Below are positions 49,975 to 59,485 of a DNA stretch of 64,000 nucleotides, one piece after another. Made by a program: the position numbers and the translations under genes. How positions within the stretch are numbered: position 1 is the stretch's first letter; each line of letters starts with the position of its first letter. The DNA comes from Streptomyces qaidamensis. GTDB lineage: Bacteria; Actinomycetota; Actinomycetes; Streptomycetales; Streptomycetaceae. The notes under the pieces are model-generated. The model was given only the letters and a program-made list of their open reading frames with translations. It did not search any database and was not told the origin of the DNA. Location of the stretch: contig NZ_CP015098.1 in assembly GCF_001611795.1 (NCBI RefSeq), positions 7,812,001 to 7,876,000 on the forward strand, written 5' to 3'.

Positions 49975-50163
49975 CGCGCCTTATGTCATCGATCTGCCTT
50001 GATTGTGCGCTTATCTGAACATCGATGGCCATAGTTGATCGTTCTTGGCAGGGAAGTGTCTCGGCGGCGTCCGTCGATCGGCTCAAGATTCAGCGCGGGG
50101 CGTGCGGGTACCCGGACCCGGCCGTACGACCGACGCGCACGCTGACGGAGGGAGCGCGAGGCG

Positions 50164-51354
50164 ATGAGGGCAGTGACCTGGCAGGGCAAGCGGGACGTGC
50201 GGGTGGAGAACGTGCCCGATCCGACGATCCAGGAGCCGACGGACGCGGTCATCCGCATCACCTCCACCGGGCTGTGCGGCTCCGACCTGCACTTGTACGA
50301 AGTGCTCACCCCGTTCATGACCCCGGGTGACATCCTCGGCCACGAACCCATGGGCATCGTCGAGGAGGTCGGCGCCGGTGTCCCGGACCTCCAGGTGGGG
50401 GACCGGGTCGTGGTGCCGTTCCAGATCGCCTGCGGCAACTGCTGGATGTGCCTGACCGGCCTGCCCACGCAGTGCGAGACCACCCAGGTGCAGGGCGAGG
50501 GCATGGGCGCCGCCCTGTTCGGCTACACCCGCCTGTACGGCGCCGTGCCGGGCGCCCAGGCCGAGTACCTGCGCGTACCGCAGGCCCAGTTCGGCCCGAT
50601 CAAGGTCCCCGAGGGCCCGCCCGACGACCGTTTCGTCTACCTCTCCGACGTCCTGCCCACCGCCTGGCAGGCGGTCGCCTACGCCGGCGTCCCGCAGGGC
50701 GGCAGCGTCGCCGTGCTCGGCCTCGGCCCCATCGGCGACATGGCCTGCCGTGTCGCCCAGGTGCAGGGCGCCGGACGGGTGTTCGGCGTCGACCTGGTCC
50801 CGGAGCGGCTGCGCCGGGCGAAGGCACGGGGCGTGGAGACCTTCGACCTGAGGTCCTTCGACGACGAGAAGGAACTCGTCGAAGCGATCCGCGACCAGAC
50901 CGACGGACGCGGCCCCGACGCCGTGATCGACGCCGTCGGCACCGAGGCCCACGGCAGCGCTGCCGCGCGCATGGTGCAGAACGCCGCGGCGATCCTGCCG
51001 CGCAAGATCGGCGGTCCGATCGCCGAGCGCTTCAGCATCGACCGCCTCGCCGCGCTCTACACCGCCATCGACCTCGTGCGCCGCGGCGGCACCATCTCGC
51101 TGTCCGGTGTCTACGGCGGCATGGCGGACCCGCTGCCGCTGCTCACCCTGTTCGACAAGCAGATCCAGATGCGGATGGGCCAGGCCAACGTCCGACGCTG
51201 GAGCGACGACATCATCCCGTACCTGACCGACGAGGACCCCCTCGGTGTGGACGACTTCGCCACCCACCGGGTGCCGCTGTCCGAGGCGCCGCACGCGTAC
51301 GAGATGTTCCAGCGCAAGCAGGACGGCGCGGTCAAGGTCCTGATGCAGCCCTGA
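50164..51354 (+). CDS. Zinc-dependent alcohol/formaldehyde dehydrogenase (MDR family)
   Basis: 396 residues. Catalytic zinc ligands are Cys38 (GLCGSD) and His60/Glu61 (GHEPMG). The structural zinc Cys are 90, 93, 96 and 104 (CGNCWMC...C). The NAD fold has GLGPIGDMACRVA. It resembles the glutathione-independent formaldehyde-dehydrogenase-like branch, but substrate choice cannot be fixed from sequence. GGAGGGA lies about 10 bp before the ATG. It stands alone, converging on the DNA ligase gene with 11 bp between stops. Confidence 0.93.
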   Translation: MRAVTWQGKRDVRVENVPDPTIQEPTDAVIRITSTGLCGSDLHLYEVLTPFMTPGDILGHEPMGIVEEVGAGVPDLQVGDRVVVPFQIACGNCWMCLTGLPTQCETTQVQGEGMGAALFGYTRLYGAVPGAQAEYLRVPQAQFGPIKVPEGPPDDRFVYLSDVLPTAWQAVAYAGVPQGGSVAVLGLGPIGDMACRVAQVQGAGRVFGVDLVPERLRRAKARGVETFDLRSFDDEKELVEAIRDQTDGRGPDAVIDAVGTEAHGSAAARMVQNAAAILPRKIGGPIAERFSIDRLAALYTAIDLVRRGGTISLSGVYGGMADPLPLLTLFDKQIQMRMGQANVRRWSDDIIPYLTDEDPLGVDDFATHRVPLSEAPHAYEMFQRKQDGAVKVLMQP

Positions 51355-51365
51355 CCGGGTCCCGG

Positions 51366-52430
51366 CTAGACGCCGAGGATCTCCGCCAGGTCGTAACGGA
51401 CCGGCTCCTCCAGCTGCGCGTACGTACAGCTCTCAGGGGTCCGGTCCGGGCGCCAGCGGCGGAAACGGGCGGTGTGCCGGAAACGCTGCCCGTTCTCCAT
51501 GTGGTCGTACGCCACCTCGGCCACCCGGTCCGGCCGCAGCGGTACCCACGACAGGTCCTTCCGGCCCGACCAGCGGCTCGGCGCCCCCGGCAGCCGGGCC
51601 GTCTCGTGCGCGGCCTCCTCGGACCAGGCCGCCCACGGATGCCCCGTCACGTCGTCCAGGCGCAGCGGCTCCAGCTCCTCGACCAGCTCGGCACGCCGCT
51701 TCATCGTGAAGGCGGCGGACACACCCACGTGCTGGAGGGCGCCCCGGTCGTCGTACAGGCCGAGCAGCAGCGAACCCACCACGGGGCCGCTCTTGTGCAG
51801 GCGGTACCCGGCGACCACGACATCCGCCGTCCGCTCGTGCTTGATCTTGAACATGGCGCGTTCGTCCGGCCGGTAGCGCACCGTCAGCGGCTTGGCGATG
51901 ACCCCGTCGAGCCCGGCCCCCTCGTACTCCTCGAACCACCGCCGCGCCACCTCGATGTCGGTGGTCGCCGGCGCCAGGTGCACCGGCGCCCGCTCCCCGG
52001 ACAGCGCCCCGGTCAGCCGCTCCCGCCGCTCCGTCAGCGGGACGTCCATCAGCGACTCGTCGCCCAGCGCCAGCAGATCGAACACGACGAGCGAAGCCGG
52101 TGTCCGCTCGGCCAGCGTCCGCACCCGCGAGTCCGCCGGGTGGATCCGCTCTGTCAGCGCGTCGAAGTCCAGATGCCCCTCCCGCGCGATCACGATCTCC
52201 CCGTCCACCACGCACCGCTCCGGCAACCGCTCCCGCACAGCCGTCACCAGCTCGGGAAAGTACCTGGTCAGAGGCTTCCCGGTGCGGCTGCCCAGCTCGA
52301 CCTCGTCCCCGTCACGGAACACGATCGCCCGGAACCCGTCCCACTTCGCCTCGTACTGCATGCCCGCGGGGATCGCCGCCACGGACTTGGCGAGCATCGG
52401 CAGGACGGGGGGCATCACCGGCAGATCCAT
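51366..52430 (-). CDS. ATP-dependent DNA ligase (LigC/LigD ligase-domain type)
   Basis: 354 residues. The adenylated lysine is Lys29 in YEAKWDGFR; further nucleotidyltransferase motifs include SRTGKPLTR, VVDGEIV and a GVIAKP segment near residue 190. An OB-fold domain ends the protein. These ligases seal ends in bacterial non-homologous end joining. It is divergent from a LigD-type polymerase gene across 73 bp, giving a split version of the LigD functions. No ku gene is in the window. Confidence 0.93.
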   Translation of the reverse strand: MDLPVMPPVLPMLAKSVAAIPAGMQYEAKWDGFRAIVFRDGDEVELGSRTGKPLTRYFPELVTAVRERLPERCVVDGEIVIAREGHLDFDALTERIHPADSRVRTLAERTPASLVVFDLLALGDESLMDVPLTERRERLTGALSGERAPVHLAPATTDIEVARRWFEEYEGAGLDGVIAKPLTVRYRPDERAMFKIKHERTADVVVAGYRLHKSGPVVGSLLLGLYDDRGALQHVGVSAAFTMKRRAELVEELEPLRLDDVTGHPWAAWSEEAAHETARLPGAPSRWSGRKDLSWVPLRPDRVAEVAYDHMENGQRFRHTARFRRWRPDRTPESCTYAQLEEPVRYDLAEILGV

Positions 52431-52503
52431 GGATCGATTCTGCGCCGATATCCCACCGGTTGCCCGATGTGCGAGGTATGCGGGCGACGCCTACCGTGGC
52501 GGC

Positions 52504-53535
52504 ATGGGTGACGCGGTGGAACTGGAGGTGGACGGCCGGACCGTACGGCTGTCCAGCCCGGACAAGATGTTCTTTCCCGAGCGCGGTTTCACCAAGCTGG
52601 ACCTGGCGCGCTACTACATCGCCGTCGGTCCCGGCATCCTGCGCGCCCTGCGCGACCGGCCGACCACCCTGGAGCGCTACCCCGAGGGCGTGAACGGCGA
52701 GAACTTCTTCCAGAAGCGGGCGCCGAAGAACATGCCCGACTGGATCCCGACCGCGCACATCACCTTCCCCAGCGGCCGCAGCGCCGACGAGATGTGCCCC
52801 ACCGAGGCCGGTGCCGTGGTGTGGGCCGCCCAGTTCGGCACCCTCACCTTCCACCCCTGGCCGGTACGCCGCGACGACGTCGACCACCCGGACGAACTGC
52901 GCATCGACCTCGACCCGCAGCCCGGCACCGACTACGACGACGCCGCCCGAGCCGCCCACGAACTGCGCGCGGTCCTCGACGAGTTCGGCGGGCTGCGCGG
53001 CTTCCCCAAGACCTCCGGCGGCCGGGGTCTGCACGTCTTCGTGCCCATCGAACCGCGCTGGACCTTCACCCAGGTCCGGCGCGCCGCCATCGCCGTCGGC
53101 CGGGAGATGGAACGGCGGATGCCCGAGCACGTGACCATCAAGTGGTGGAAGGAGGAGCGGGGCAGACGCATCTTCATCGACTACAACCAGACGGCACGCG
53201 ACCGCACGATCGCCTCCGCCTACTCCGTACGCCCCCGCCCGCACGCCCCCGTCTCCGCACCCCTGCGCTGGGACGAGGTCGGCATCGCGCACCCCCAGGA
53301 CTTCGACCTCGCGACCATGCCCGCGCGCTTCGCCGAACTCGGCGACGTGCACGCGGACATGGACGACAAGCGCTACTCCCTGGAAGCCCTGCTCGACCTC
53401 GCCCGCCGCGACGAGCACGACCACGGTCTTGGCGATCTGCCGTACCCGCCCGAGTATCCGAAGATGCCGGGGGAGCCCAGGCGGGTACAGCCGAGCAGGG
53501 CCCGCAAGGAGAAGGAGCCTCCTACAGCTCCTTGA
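52504..53535 (+). CDS. LigD-type polymerase-domain protein (primase-polymerase)
   Basis: 343 residues, corresponding to the polymerase domain of LigD without ligase or nuclease parts. Catalytic acidic residues are Asp135 and Asp137 in LRIDLDPQPG, with KTSGGRGLHVFVP following and RTIASAYSVRPRP later. It would add ribo- or deoxynucleotides at broken ends during NHEJ, working with the ligase encoded divergently. The 3' end overlaps the cupredoxin/DUF1080 gene by 14 bp. Confidence 0.93.
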   Translation: MGDAVELEVDGRTVRLSSPDKMFFPERGFTKLDLARYYIAVGPGILRALRDRPTTLERYPEGVNGENFFQKRAPKNMPDWIPTAHITFPSGRSADEMCPTEAGAVVWAAQFGTLTFHPWPVRRDDVDHPDELRIDLDPQPGTDYDDAARAAHELRAVLDEFGGLRGFPKTSGGRGLHVFVPIEPRWTFTQVRRAAIAVGREMERRMPEHVTIKWWKEERGRRIFIDYNQTARDRTIASAYSVRPRPHAPVSAPLRWDEVGIAHPQDFDLATMPARFAELGDVHADMDDKRYSLEALLDLARRDEHDHGLGDLPYPPEYPKMPGEPRRVQPSRARKEKEPPTAP

Positions 53536-55714
53536 TCCGGATGTCCCGGTAGGAGACCACATCCGTCGTGCCGTGCACCTGGAGCCCGATGTAGCCGGAG
53601 GCGAACCGCCGCCCGTCCGTGCCCGGGTCGTCCGAGCGTGGCGGGCTGAACTCCTGACCGCCGGTGTTGTCGAACTCGTTGATCAGCACACCGTTGCGGA
53701 GCACCGAGTAGTGCTGGCCCTCCACCCGGATCTCGTAGTCGTTCCAGGTGCTCTTCTGCGTCACGCCCGCGCCGGCGAGCCCGACACGGTCGAAGCCGTA
53801 GACCGACCCCGTCTTGTACATGTCGCCGTCGGGCCGGTCGAGCACCTGCACCTCGTGCCCGTACTTGATGGCGACCCACTCCGGGCGGGACTCCTCGGGG
53901 TGGTCGTGGACCCACGGGAAGCGCACGAAGACACCCGAGTTGGCGTTGCCGGCGCCGGGTGCGTCGTCACGCCACTGGAGCTTCAGCGAGAAGTCTCCGT
54001 ACTTGCGCTGCGGGAACCACAGCATGCCCATGCCGGGCGTCGTGGTGCTGGAGGTGATCGTCCCGTCCGGGTTCAGCCCGAACGAACCGCCGCCCACGTG
54101 CTGCCACTTGGCAAGGGAGTCCGCCGTGCCGTCGAACAGCGCCCGGTAGCCCTCGGTCTGCCCCGGCCTGCCGATGCCCGACTCGCGGGCCGCCTTCCGG
54201 ATCGCCCTGGACTCCCGCTGGTCGATGACCCCTTCCTTCAGCAGCGCGTCGAGAACGGACGTCACGTGCTTGAGGAACAGTGCCTGGGACGTCCACTCCT
54301 TCTCGTCCTCGATCAGCTCGCCGATCCGGCACCGGTTGTCGGTCACCCGGTTGCGGACCCCGGAGTCGACCGTGCCGACGATCACCGTCAGCCGCTCGTC
54401 GTACTCGGGGCAGTCGGGCGCCGGGACCTGCCCGGAGACGACCGTGAAGGTCACCGTGCGGGCCGCCGCGGTGTTCCCGGCCTTGTCCGTCGCCCGGTAG
54501 GCCACGGTGTGCGCACCCGCCCGGTCGACCAGCACCGGTGCCGAGTAGGCGAGGTAGGGCCCGCCGTCCAGGGAGTACTCGATCCTCTCGACGCCCGAGC
54601 CGTGCGCGTCGGTCGCCGTGACGGTCACCCGGGCACTGTTGACGTACGCCCCGGCGGAGTTCCTCGTGCCCTCCAGGGTCACCCCCGTCACCGGCGGAGT
54701 GGTGTCCTGCGGCGGCGCGGCGACCACCGTGAACCGCACGCTCTTCTCCGCCGCCACGTTGCCCGCCTTGTCGGTGGCGCGGTAGCGGACGGTGTGCTCG
54801 CCCACCTGGTGCACCATCACGGGTGCGGTGTACGGCTGCCAGGCACCCGAACCGACCGCGTACTCGATGGTGTTGACCCCGGAACCCGTGTCGGAGGCCG
54901 AGACGGTGACCGTCGCCATGTCGATGTACGCCCCGTCGGCGTCGCGCTCACCGCTCACCGTCGCCGAGGTCTCCGGCGCGGTGGTGTCGTCCGACTGGGG
55001 TGCCACGACCGTGAACGCGGCGCTCTTCTCGGCGGAGACGTTCCCCGCCTTGTCGAACGCCCGGTAACGGACTTGATGGCTGCCGACCTGGTCGACGACG
55101 ACCGGTGCGGTGTACGGCTGCCAGGCACCCGCCTCGCCGATCGCGTACTCGATCCGGTCGACGCCGGAGCCGCCCTCGTCGGTGGCGTGCAGCGCCACGC
55201 TCGCCGAACCGACGTACTCGCCCTGCGTGTTCTGCGTGCCGCTCACGTGCGCCGACGCCTCGGGCGCCGTGGTGTCCTCGCCGGTGCCCTCGGTCACCGT
55301 CAGGATGCCCTGCATCTGGCCGTGGCCGGGGATCGTGCAGTGGTAGAAGTACCGGCCGGGCGTGAGCGTGACCTGGGCGGTGTGCTTGCCGCCCTGGGCG
55401 TCGTTCGGGTTGGCCAGGATGTTGAGCTGCACATCGCTGTTGAACTCGGGATCGCTGGTCACGAACGTCAGCGTGTGCGGCATGCCCGTGGTGTTCCCGG
55501 TGGCCGTGCTGTTCTCGAACACGATCGTGGCCGTCCCGGCGACCGCGGTCCTCGGTGCGGAGAGGTACTTGTCGATGTCGTTGCCGGCCGTCCAGGTGAG
55601 CACCTGGTCGGCGGCCTCCTTCCCGGGCTGCCCGGCGGCGGGCAGCGCCTGCATGCCGAGCAGCATCAGCAGGGCGGCCAGCAGGGCGGCCCAGACTCTT
55701 CGGTGCCGGATCAC
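53522..55714 (-). CDS. Secreted cupredoxin, Ig-like repeat and DUF1080 fusion protein
   Basis: 730 residues from GTG 55714, overlapping the stop of the ThuA gene. A Sec signal covers residues 1-28. A cupredoxin domain at about 35-140 has a full type 1 copper set: His80, Cys126, His131 and Met134 (YFYHCTIPGHGQM). Three Ig-like or OmpL47-type repeats follow (about 148-240, 241-332, 333-425), each beginning DTTAP or DTTPP. A linker and a DUF1080/3-keto-disaccharide hydrolase domain lie at about 535-730. It is translated with the ThuA/sugar dehydrogenase protein and may pass electrons from it by the copper site; that is inference. Confidence 0.92.
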   Translation of the reverse strand: MIRHRRVWAALLAALLMLLGMQALPAAGQPGKEAADQVLTWTAGNDIDKYLSAPRTAVAGTATIVFENSTATGNTTGMPHTLTFVTSDPEFNSDVQLNILANPNDAQGGKHTAQVTLTPGRYFYHCTIPGHGQMQGILTVTEGTGEDTTAPEASAHVSGTQNTQGEYVGSASVALHATDEGGSGVDRIEYAIGEAGAWQPYTAPVVVDQVGSHQVRYRAFDKAGNVSAEKSAAFTVVAPQSDDTTAPETSATVSGERDADGAYIDMATVTVSASDTGSGVNTIEYAVGSGAWQPYTAPVMVHQVGEHTVRYRATDKAGNVAAEKSVRFTVVAAPPQDTTPPVTGVTLEGTRNSAGAYVNSARVTVTATDAHGSGVERIEYSLDGGPYLAYSAPVLVDRAGAHTVAYRATDKAGNTAAARTVTFTVVSGQVPAPDCPEYDERLTVIVGTVDSGVRNRVTDNRCRIGELIEDEKEWTSQALFLKHVTSVLDALLKEGVIDQRESRAIRKAARESGIGRPGQTEGYRALFDGTADSLAKWQHVGGGSFGLNPDGTITSSTTTPGMGMLWFPQRKYGDFSLKLQWRDDAPGAGNANSGVFVRFPWVHDHPEESRPEWVAIKYGHEVQVLDRPDGDMYKTGSVYGFDRVGLAGAGVTQKSTWNDYEIRVEGQHYSVLRNGVLINEFDNTGGQEFSPPRSDDPGTDGRRFASGYIGLQVHGTTDVVSYRDIRIKEL

Positions 55715-58191
55715 TCGCTCCCCCTCGCCAGCCGACCGGCGGCCGGGGTGGGCCCGCCGCCCTTGTAGGTGACCCGCCACAGGGCCGACTTGGAGTCCGA
55801 GGTGAAGAAGCCGCGCCCGTAGTCGAGGACGTACAGCGCGCCGTCCGGACCGAACTTCCAGTCCATGAGGTTCTTGATGCCGTCGTTGCCGACCGGCACG
55901 ATCTTCTTCAGCGACTCCGCGTGCACCGGCAGACCGCCGTCGCCTTGCGTCTTCGGGTCCATCAGCACCGCGTTGCGCGGCTGGTCGGCGTCGTAGAAGT
56001 CACCGACGAACCACTTGCCGTCCCAGTAGGCCGGCCACTTGACGGTGCTGTCGGCCGCGGCCGTGCCGTACCGGTAGACCGGCCCGTTCATCGCGGCCTG
56101 CCCGCCGCCCTTCAGCCAGGGCAGCAGGTACGTGGCCTCCGCCGGCTTGTACGACGGGACACCGTTCGCGTCCCTCGGGTAGTCCGGCGCACCGCCCGAC
56201 GGTGAGTACCAGATGTTGTTGCCGGTCACCGGCGGCAGGTTCACCAGGCCGTCGTTGTTCGGCGACTCGTTCTTCGGGTGGTCGCAGTCGTACCAGCCCA
56301 GCGGTTTGGACGGGTCCGGCAGATTGCGGTCCCGGTAGGGCTGCTTGTTGCCCATGCAGTACGGCCAGCCGCGGTTGCCCGCCTCGGTGATGGCGGCGAA
56401 CGTGTCGTACTTGGCCGGGCCCCAGGTCGTCGAGGGCGCACTCGCGTCCGGCCCGACCCAGCCCGCGTAGAGCACGTCGGTCGACTTGTCGACGGAGATG
56501 CGCGCCGGGTTGCGGACGCCCATCACGTAGATCTCGCCGCGCGTCTTGCCGCCGCCCTCGGCGGTCTCCTTCCCGGTGAAGAGATTGCCCTCGGGGAGTG
56601 TGTACGTCCCGTCCGGCTCCGGGTGGATGCGCAGGATCTTGCCGTTGAGGTTGTTGGTGTTGCCCGCGGTGCGGCGCGCGTCCGCGAAGGAGACGCCCTT
56701 GTAGTTCGGCTCCGGGTTGTTGCCCGAGTAACCGGCGCTGAAGCCGCTGGAGTTGTTGTCACCGGTGGCGATGTACAGGTTGCCCTTGGAGTCCCAGGCC
56801 ATCCCGCCGCCCGCGTGACAGCAACTGTGGATCTGCACCGGCCACTTCAGCAGCACCTTCTCGCTGGACAGGTCCAGCTTGTTCGTGGCCCGGTCGAGCG
56901 TGAACCGGGAGACCCGCCGCTCCGCCGTCCGCGTCTCGCGGTCGATCCGATCGTGCGGCGTGTAGTGCAGATACACCCAGCCGTTCTGCGCGAACCCCGG
57001 GTCCAGCTCGATGCCGAGCAGCCCCTCCTCGACCTTGACCAGCTCGTCGCCGCCGCCCTTGTTGCCGAAGACGGTGAGCGCACCGGCGAGGCTGACCTGC
57101 TTGGTCTTCGGGTCGTAGACGTGGATCTCGCCCTTGCCCTTGCCGATGTCGGGGTTGTTCCAGTCCGTGATCACGGGCTGCGAGGAGTCGGCGCCGCCCC
57201 GGCCGATGTAGAAGACCCGGCCGTCGGGCGCGGTGACCATCCCGTGCGGTTCGCCGATCTGGTCGTTCTGCCCCGGCTGGTTGGGCTTGGTCAGCCGCTC
57301 CGCCGCGTAGTTGGCGTTGATGGTGGCCTTGCAGTCGGCCTGCTCCAGGCGGGTCGTCCACATCAGCGCACCGCGCAGATGGTCGCGGAAGTCGGCCTCG
57401 TCGTACGACGAGACCGTCCCGCCCATGCCCGTGTAGAAGGACCGGCCGCCGTCGTAGTCACGGCACCAGCTGACCGGATGGTCCCAGCCGTTGGAGCCCG
57501 TACCCGGCTGGTACGTCGACTCGCGGACCCGGGCCACCGTGTGCACCTCTCCCGACGGGTTCTTCACCCAGTTCAGCCACTGGTCCGGGCGCTTCCACTG
57601 CACCGGCAGGTCCTTGGTGGCGGGGTGCCTGCGGTCGCCGACCTCGACCGTCGCCCGCTGCACGGCCGTGGGGCTCGACGCGGCCGGACGGGCACCCACC
57701 AGACCGGTGAACCAGTCCGAGTACGGCTCCGCGCGCGCCGCGTCATGAATGCCGACGAACCCGCCGCCGGCCTCCATGTACGCCTCCAGGCCCGCCTCCT
57801 GCTCCGCGTCGAGGACATCGCCCCCGCCGGTCAGGAACACGATCGCGTTGAAGCGGCCGAGCCTCGTCTCGTCGGTGAACACCGAGGCGTCACCGGTGGC
57901 CTGGACCTTGAAGCGGCGGTTCGCCGGGCCCGTCAGGCCGATGTCCTCGATGGCCTCGATCCCGGCGTTCACCACCGGCGACTCCTCCCCGGCCGCCGCG
58001 GAACCGTGGAAGATCAGCACCCGTACGTTCGCGCCGCCCGGCGGCGACTTGATCGACATCGTTGTCAACGGGGGTTCGGGGTAAGGGCGCGCGTTCGCGG
58101 CAGGGCCCGACAGCAGCCCGGCGGTCACGACCCCGGCGGCGACGGACGCCGCCCAGACGCGTCTTGACTTGCTCAACCCTCGTAAGTGCAT
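55711..58191 (-). CDS. Secreted ThuA-domain plus PQQ-type sugar dehydrogenase protein
   Basis: 826 residues from ATG 58191, with GGAGG 5 bp upstream. A signal peptide covers about residues 1-35. A ThuA-like domain spans about 55-285 (VRVLIFHGSAAAGEESPVV, then GGGFVGIHDAARAE), and a glucose/sorbosone dehydrogenase beta-propeller spans about 310-800 (QIHSCCHAGGGMAWDSKGNLYIATGD, then YVMGVRNPARISVD). Such propellers use PQQ to oxidise sugars outside the cell. ThuA domains belong to disaccharide (trehaluose-type) keto-sugar metabolism. The next gene's DUF1080 domain fits the same keto-sugar theme. Confidence 0.92.
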   Translation of the reverse strand: MHLRGLSKSRRVWAASVAAGVVTAGLLSGPAANARPYPEPPLTTMSIKSPPGGANVRVLIFHGSAAAGEESPVVNAGIEAIEDIGLTGPANRRFKVQATGDASVFTDETRLGRFNAIVFLTGGGDVLDAEQEAGLEAYMEAGGGFVGIHDAARAEPYSDWFTGLVGARPAASSPTAVQRATVEVGDRRHPATKDLPVQWKRPDQWLNWVKNPSGEVHTVARVRESTYQPGTGSNGWDHPVSWCRDYDGGRSFYTGMGGTVSSYDEADFRDHLRGALMWTTRLEQADCKATINANYAAERLTKPNQPGQNDQIGEPHGMVTAPDGRVFYIGRGGADSSQPVITDWNNPDIGKGKGEIHVYDPKTKQVSLAGALTVFGNKGGGDELVKVEEGLLGIELDPGFAQNGWVYLHYTPHDRIDRETRTAERRVSRFTLDRATNKLDLSSEKVLLKWPVQIHSCCHAGGGMAWDSKGNLYIATGDNNSSGFSAGYSGNNPEPNYKGVSFADARRTAGNTNNLNGKILRIHPEPDGTYTLPEGNLFTGKETAEGGGKTRGEIYVMGVRNPARISVDKSTDVLYAGWVGPDASAPSTTWGPAKYDTFAAITEAGNRGWPYCMGNKQPYRDRNLPDPSKPLGWYDCDHPKNESPNNDGLVNLPPVTGNNIWYSPSGGAPDYPRDANGVPSYKPAEATYLLPWLKGGGQAAMNGPVYRYGTAAADSTVKWPAYWDGKWFVGDFYDADQPRNAVLMDPKTQGDGGLPVHAESLKKIVPVGNDGIKNLMDWKFGPDGALYVLDYGRGFFTSDSKSALWRVTYKGGGPTPAAGRLARGSE

Positions 58192-58380
58192 GGGCACCTC
58201 CTCGGTCACAGCAACACCGCCAAGGAAGCTAAACCCCTTTGCGCGTCACGCCAATACCTATGACCGGGACGGCATCAACTTTGTCTTGAGTGTGGATAAA
58301 CGACAGCGTGGCCGGTACCGTCGCACAGGTTCATACCAGGTACGCCTCCGTAAACGCCTTACCAGGGTGGGGAGTTCCGC

Positions 58381-59391
58381 ATGGACAGACGCAGCTTCAA
58401 TCGGCGGGTCCTGCTGGGCGGCGCGGCCGTCGCGACATCGTTGTCCGTGGCGCCGGAGGCCGTGAGCGCCGCCGGACCCGCGAAGACGGCGCCCGCCGGA
58501 GGCGAGGTGAAGCGCATCAAGATGTACGCCGAGAAGCTGGGCGACGGGCAGATGGGCTACGGCCTGGAAAAGGGCAAGGCGTCCGTCCCGGGCCCCCTGA
58601 TCGAACTCAACGAGGGGGACACGCTGCACGTCGATTTCGAGAACACCATGGACGTGGCGGTGAGCCTGCACGTCCACGGCCTGGACTACGAAATCACCAG
58701 CGACGGCACGAAGATGAACCGCAGTCATGTCGAACCGGGCGGCACCCGCACCTACACCTGGCGCACCCACGCCCCCGGCCGCCGCAAGGACGGCACCTGG
58801 CGGGCGGGCAGCGCGGGCTACTGGCACTACCACGACCACGTCGTCGGCACCGAGCACGGCACGGTAGGTCTGCAGAAGGGCCTGTTCGGCCCGGTCATCG
58901 TCCGCCGCAAGGGCGACGTCCTGCCCGACCGCACGCACACCGTCGTCTTCAACGACATGCGGATCAACAACAAGCCGCCGCACTCGGGGCCGGACTTCGA
59001 GGCCACGGTGGGGGACCGCGTGGAGTTCGTCGTGATCACGCACGGCGAGTTCTACCACACGTTCCACATGCACGGTCATCGCTGGGCGGACAACCGCACC
59101 GGCATGCTGACCGGCCCCGAGGACCCCAGTCAGGTCATCGACAACAAGATCACGGGCCCGGCCGACTCGTTCGGCTTCCAGGTGATCGCGGGGGAGGGCG
59201 TCGGCGCGGGCGCCTGGATGTACCACTGCCACGTGCAGAGCCACTCCGACATGGGGATGGTAGGTCTCTTCCTGGTGAAGAAGCCGGACGGGACCATTCC
59301 GGGGTACGAGCCGCACGGACACGGCGACGAGCCGGCGGGCGGGGGCCACGAGCACGGAGAGGAGCCGCCGGACGGCGGCCACGAGCACTGA
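58381..59391 (+). CDS. Small laccase (two-domain multicopper oxidase, SLAC type)
   Basis: 336 residues. A Tat signal opens the protein (RRSFNRRVLLGGAAVATS). Copper-binding motifs are complete: HVHG (His97, His99), WHYHDH (His149, 151, 153), HTFHMH (His226, 229, 231) and HCHVQSHSDMGM for the type 1 site. Two cupredoxin domains form trimers in the S. coelicolor enzyme SCO6712, which this resembles. It oxidises phenols with oxygen outside the cell. The tail is rich in His and Gly (GHEHGEEPPDGGHEH), a possible copper-collecting segment. It is divergent from the ThuA gene across about 190 bp. Confidence 0.96.
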   Translation: MDRRSFNRRVLLGGAAVATSLSVAPEAVSAAGPAKTAPAGGEVKRIKMYAEKLGDGQMGYGLEKGKASVPGPLIELNEGDTLHVDFENTMDVAVSLHVHGLDYEITSDGTKMNRSHVEPGGTRTYTWRTHAPGRRKDGTWRAGSAGYWHYHDHVVGTEHGTVGLQKGLFGPVIVRRKGDVLPDRTHTVVFNDMRINNKPPHSGPDFEATVGDRVEFVVITHGEFYHTFHMHGHRWADNRTGMLTGPEDPSQVIDNKITGPADSFGFQVIAGEGVGAGAWMYHCHVQSHSDMGMVGLFLVKKPDGTIPGYEPHGHGDEPAGGGHEHGEEPPDGGHEH

Positions 59392-59416
59392 CGGGCGACC
59401 GTTCGGCGCGGCACGC

Positions 59417-59428
59417 GAGAGCGCTCTC
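59417..59428. promoter_or_regulatory. LacI-family operator palindrome
   Basis: GAGAGCGCTCTC is a perfect 12-bp palindrome with the central GCGC of LacI-family sites. It lies 58 bp upstream of the LacI-type gene, suggesting autoregulation. Confidence 0.65.
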
Positions 59429-59485
59429 ACCGTGCTGCGGACCCAGGGCTATCCTGATCCGCAGCCGCAGGTGAGGAGCCCCGAA

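Noticed and set aside
53429..55768. 779-codon plus-strand open frame opposite the cupredoxin/DUF1080 gene
   Set aside because: Antisense shadow; its apparent internal repeats mirror the Ig-like repeats of the real gene.
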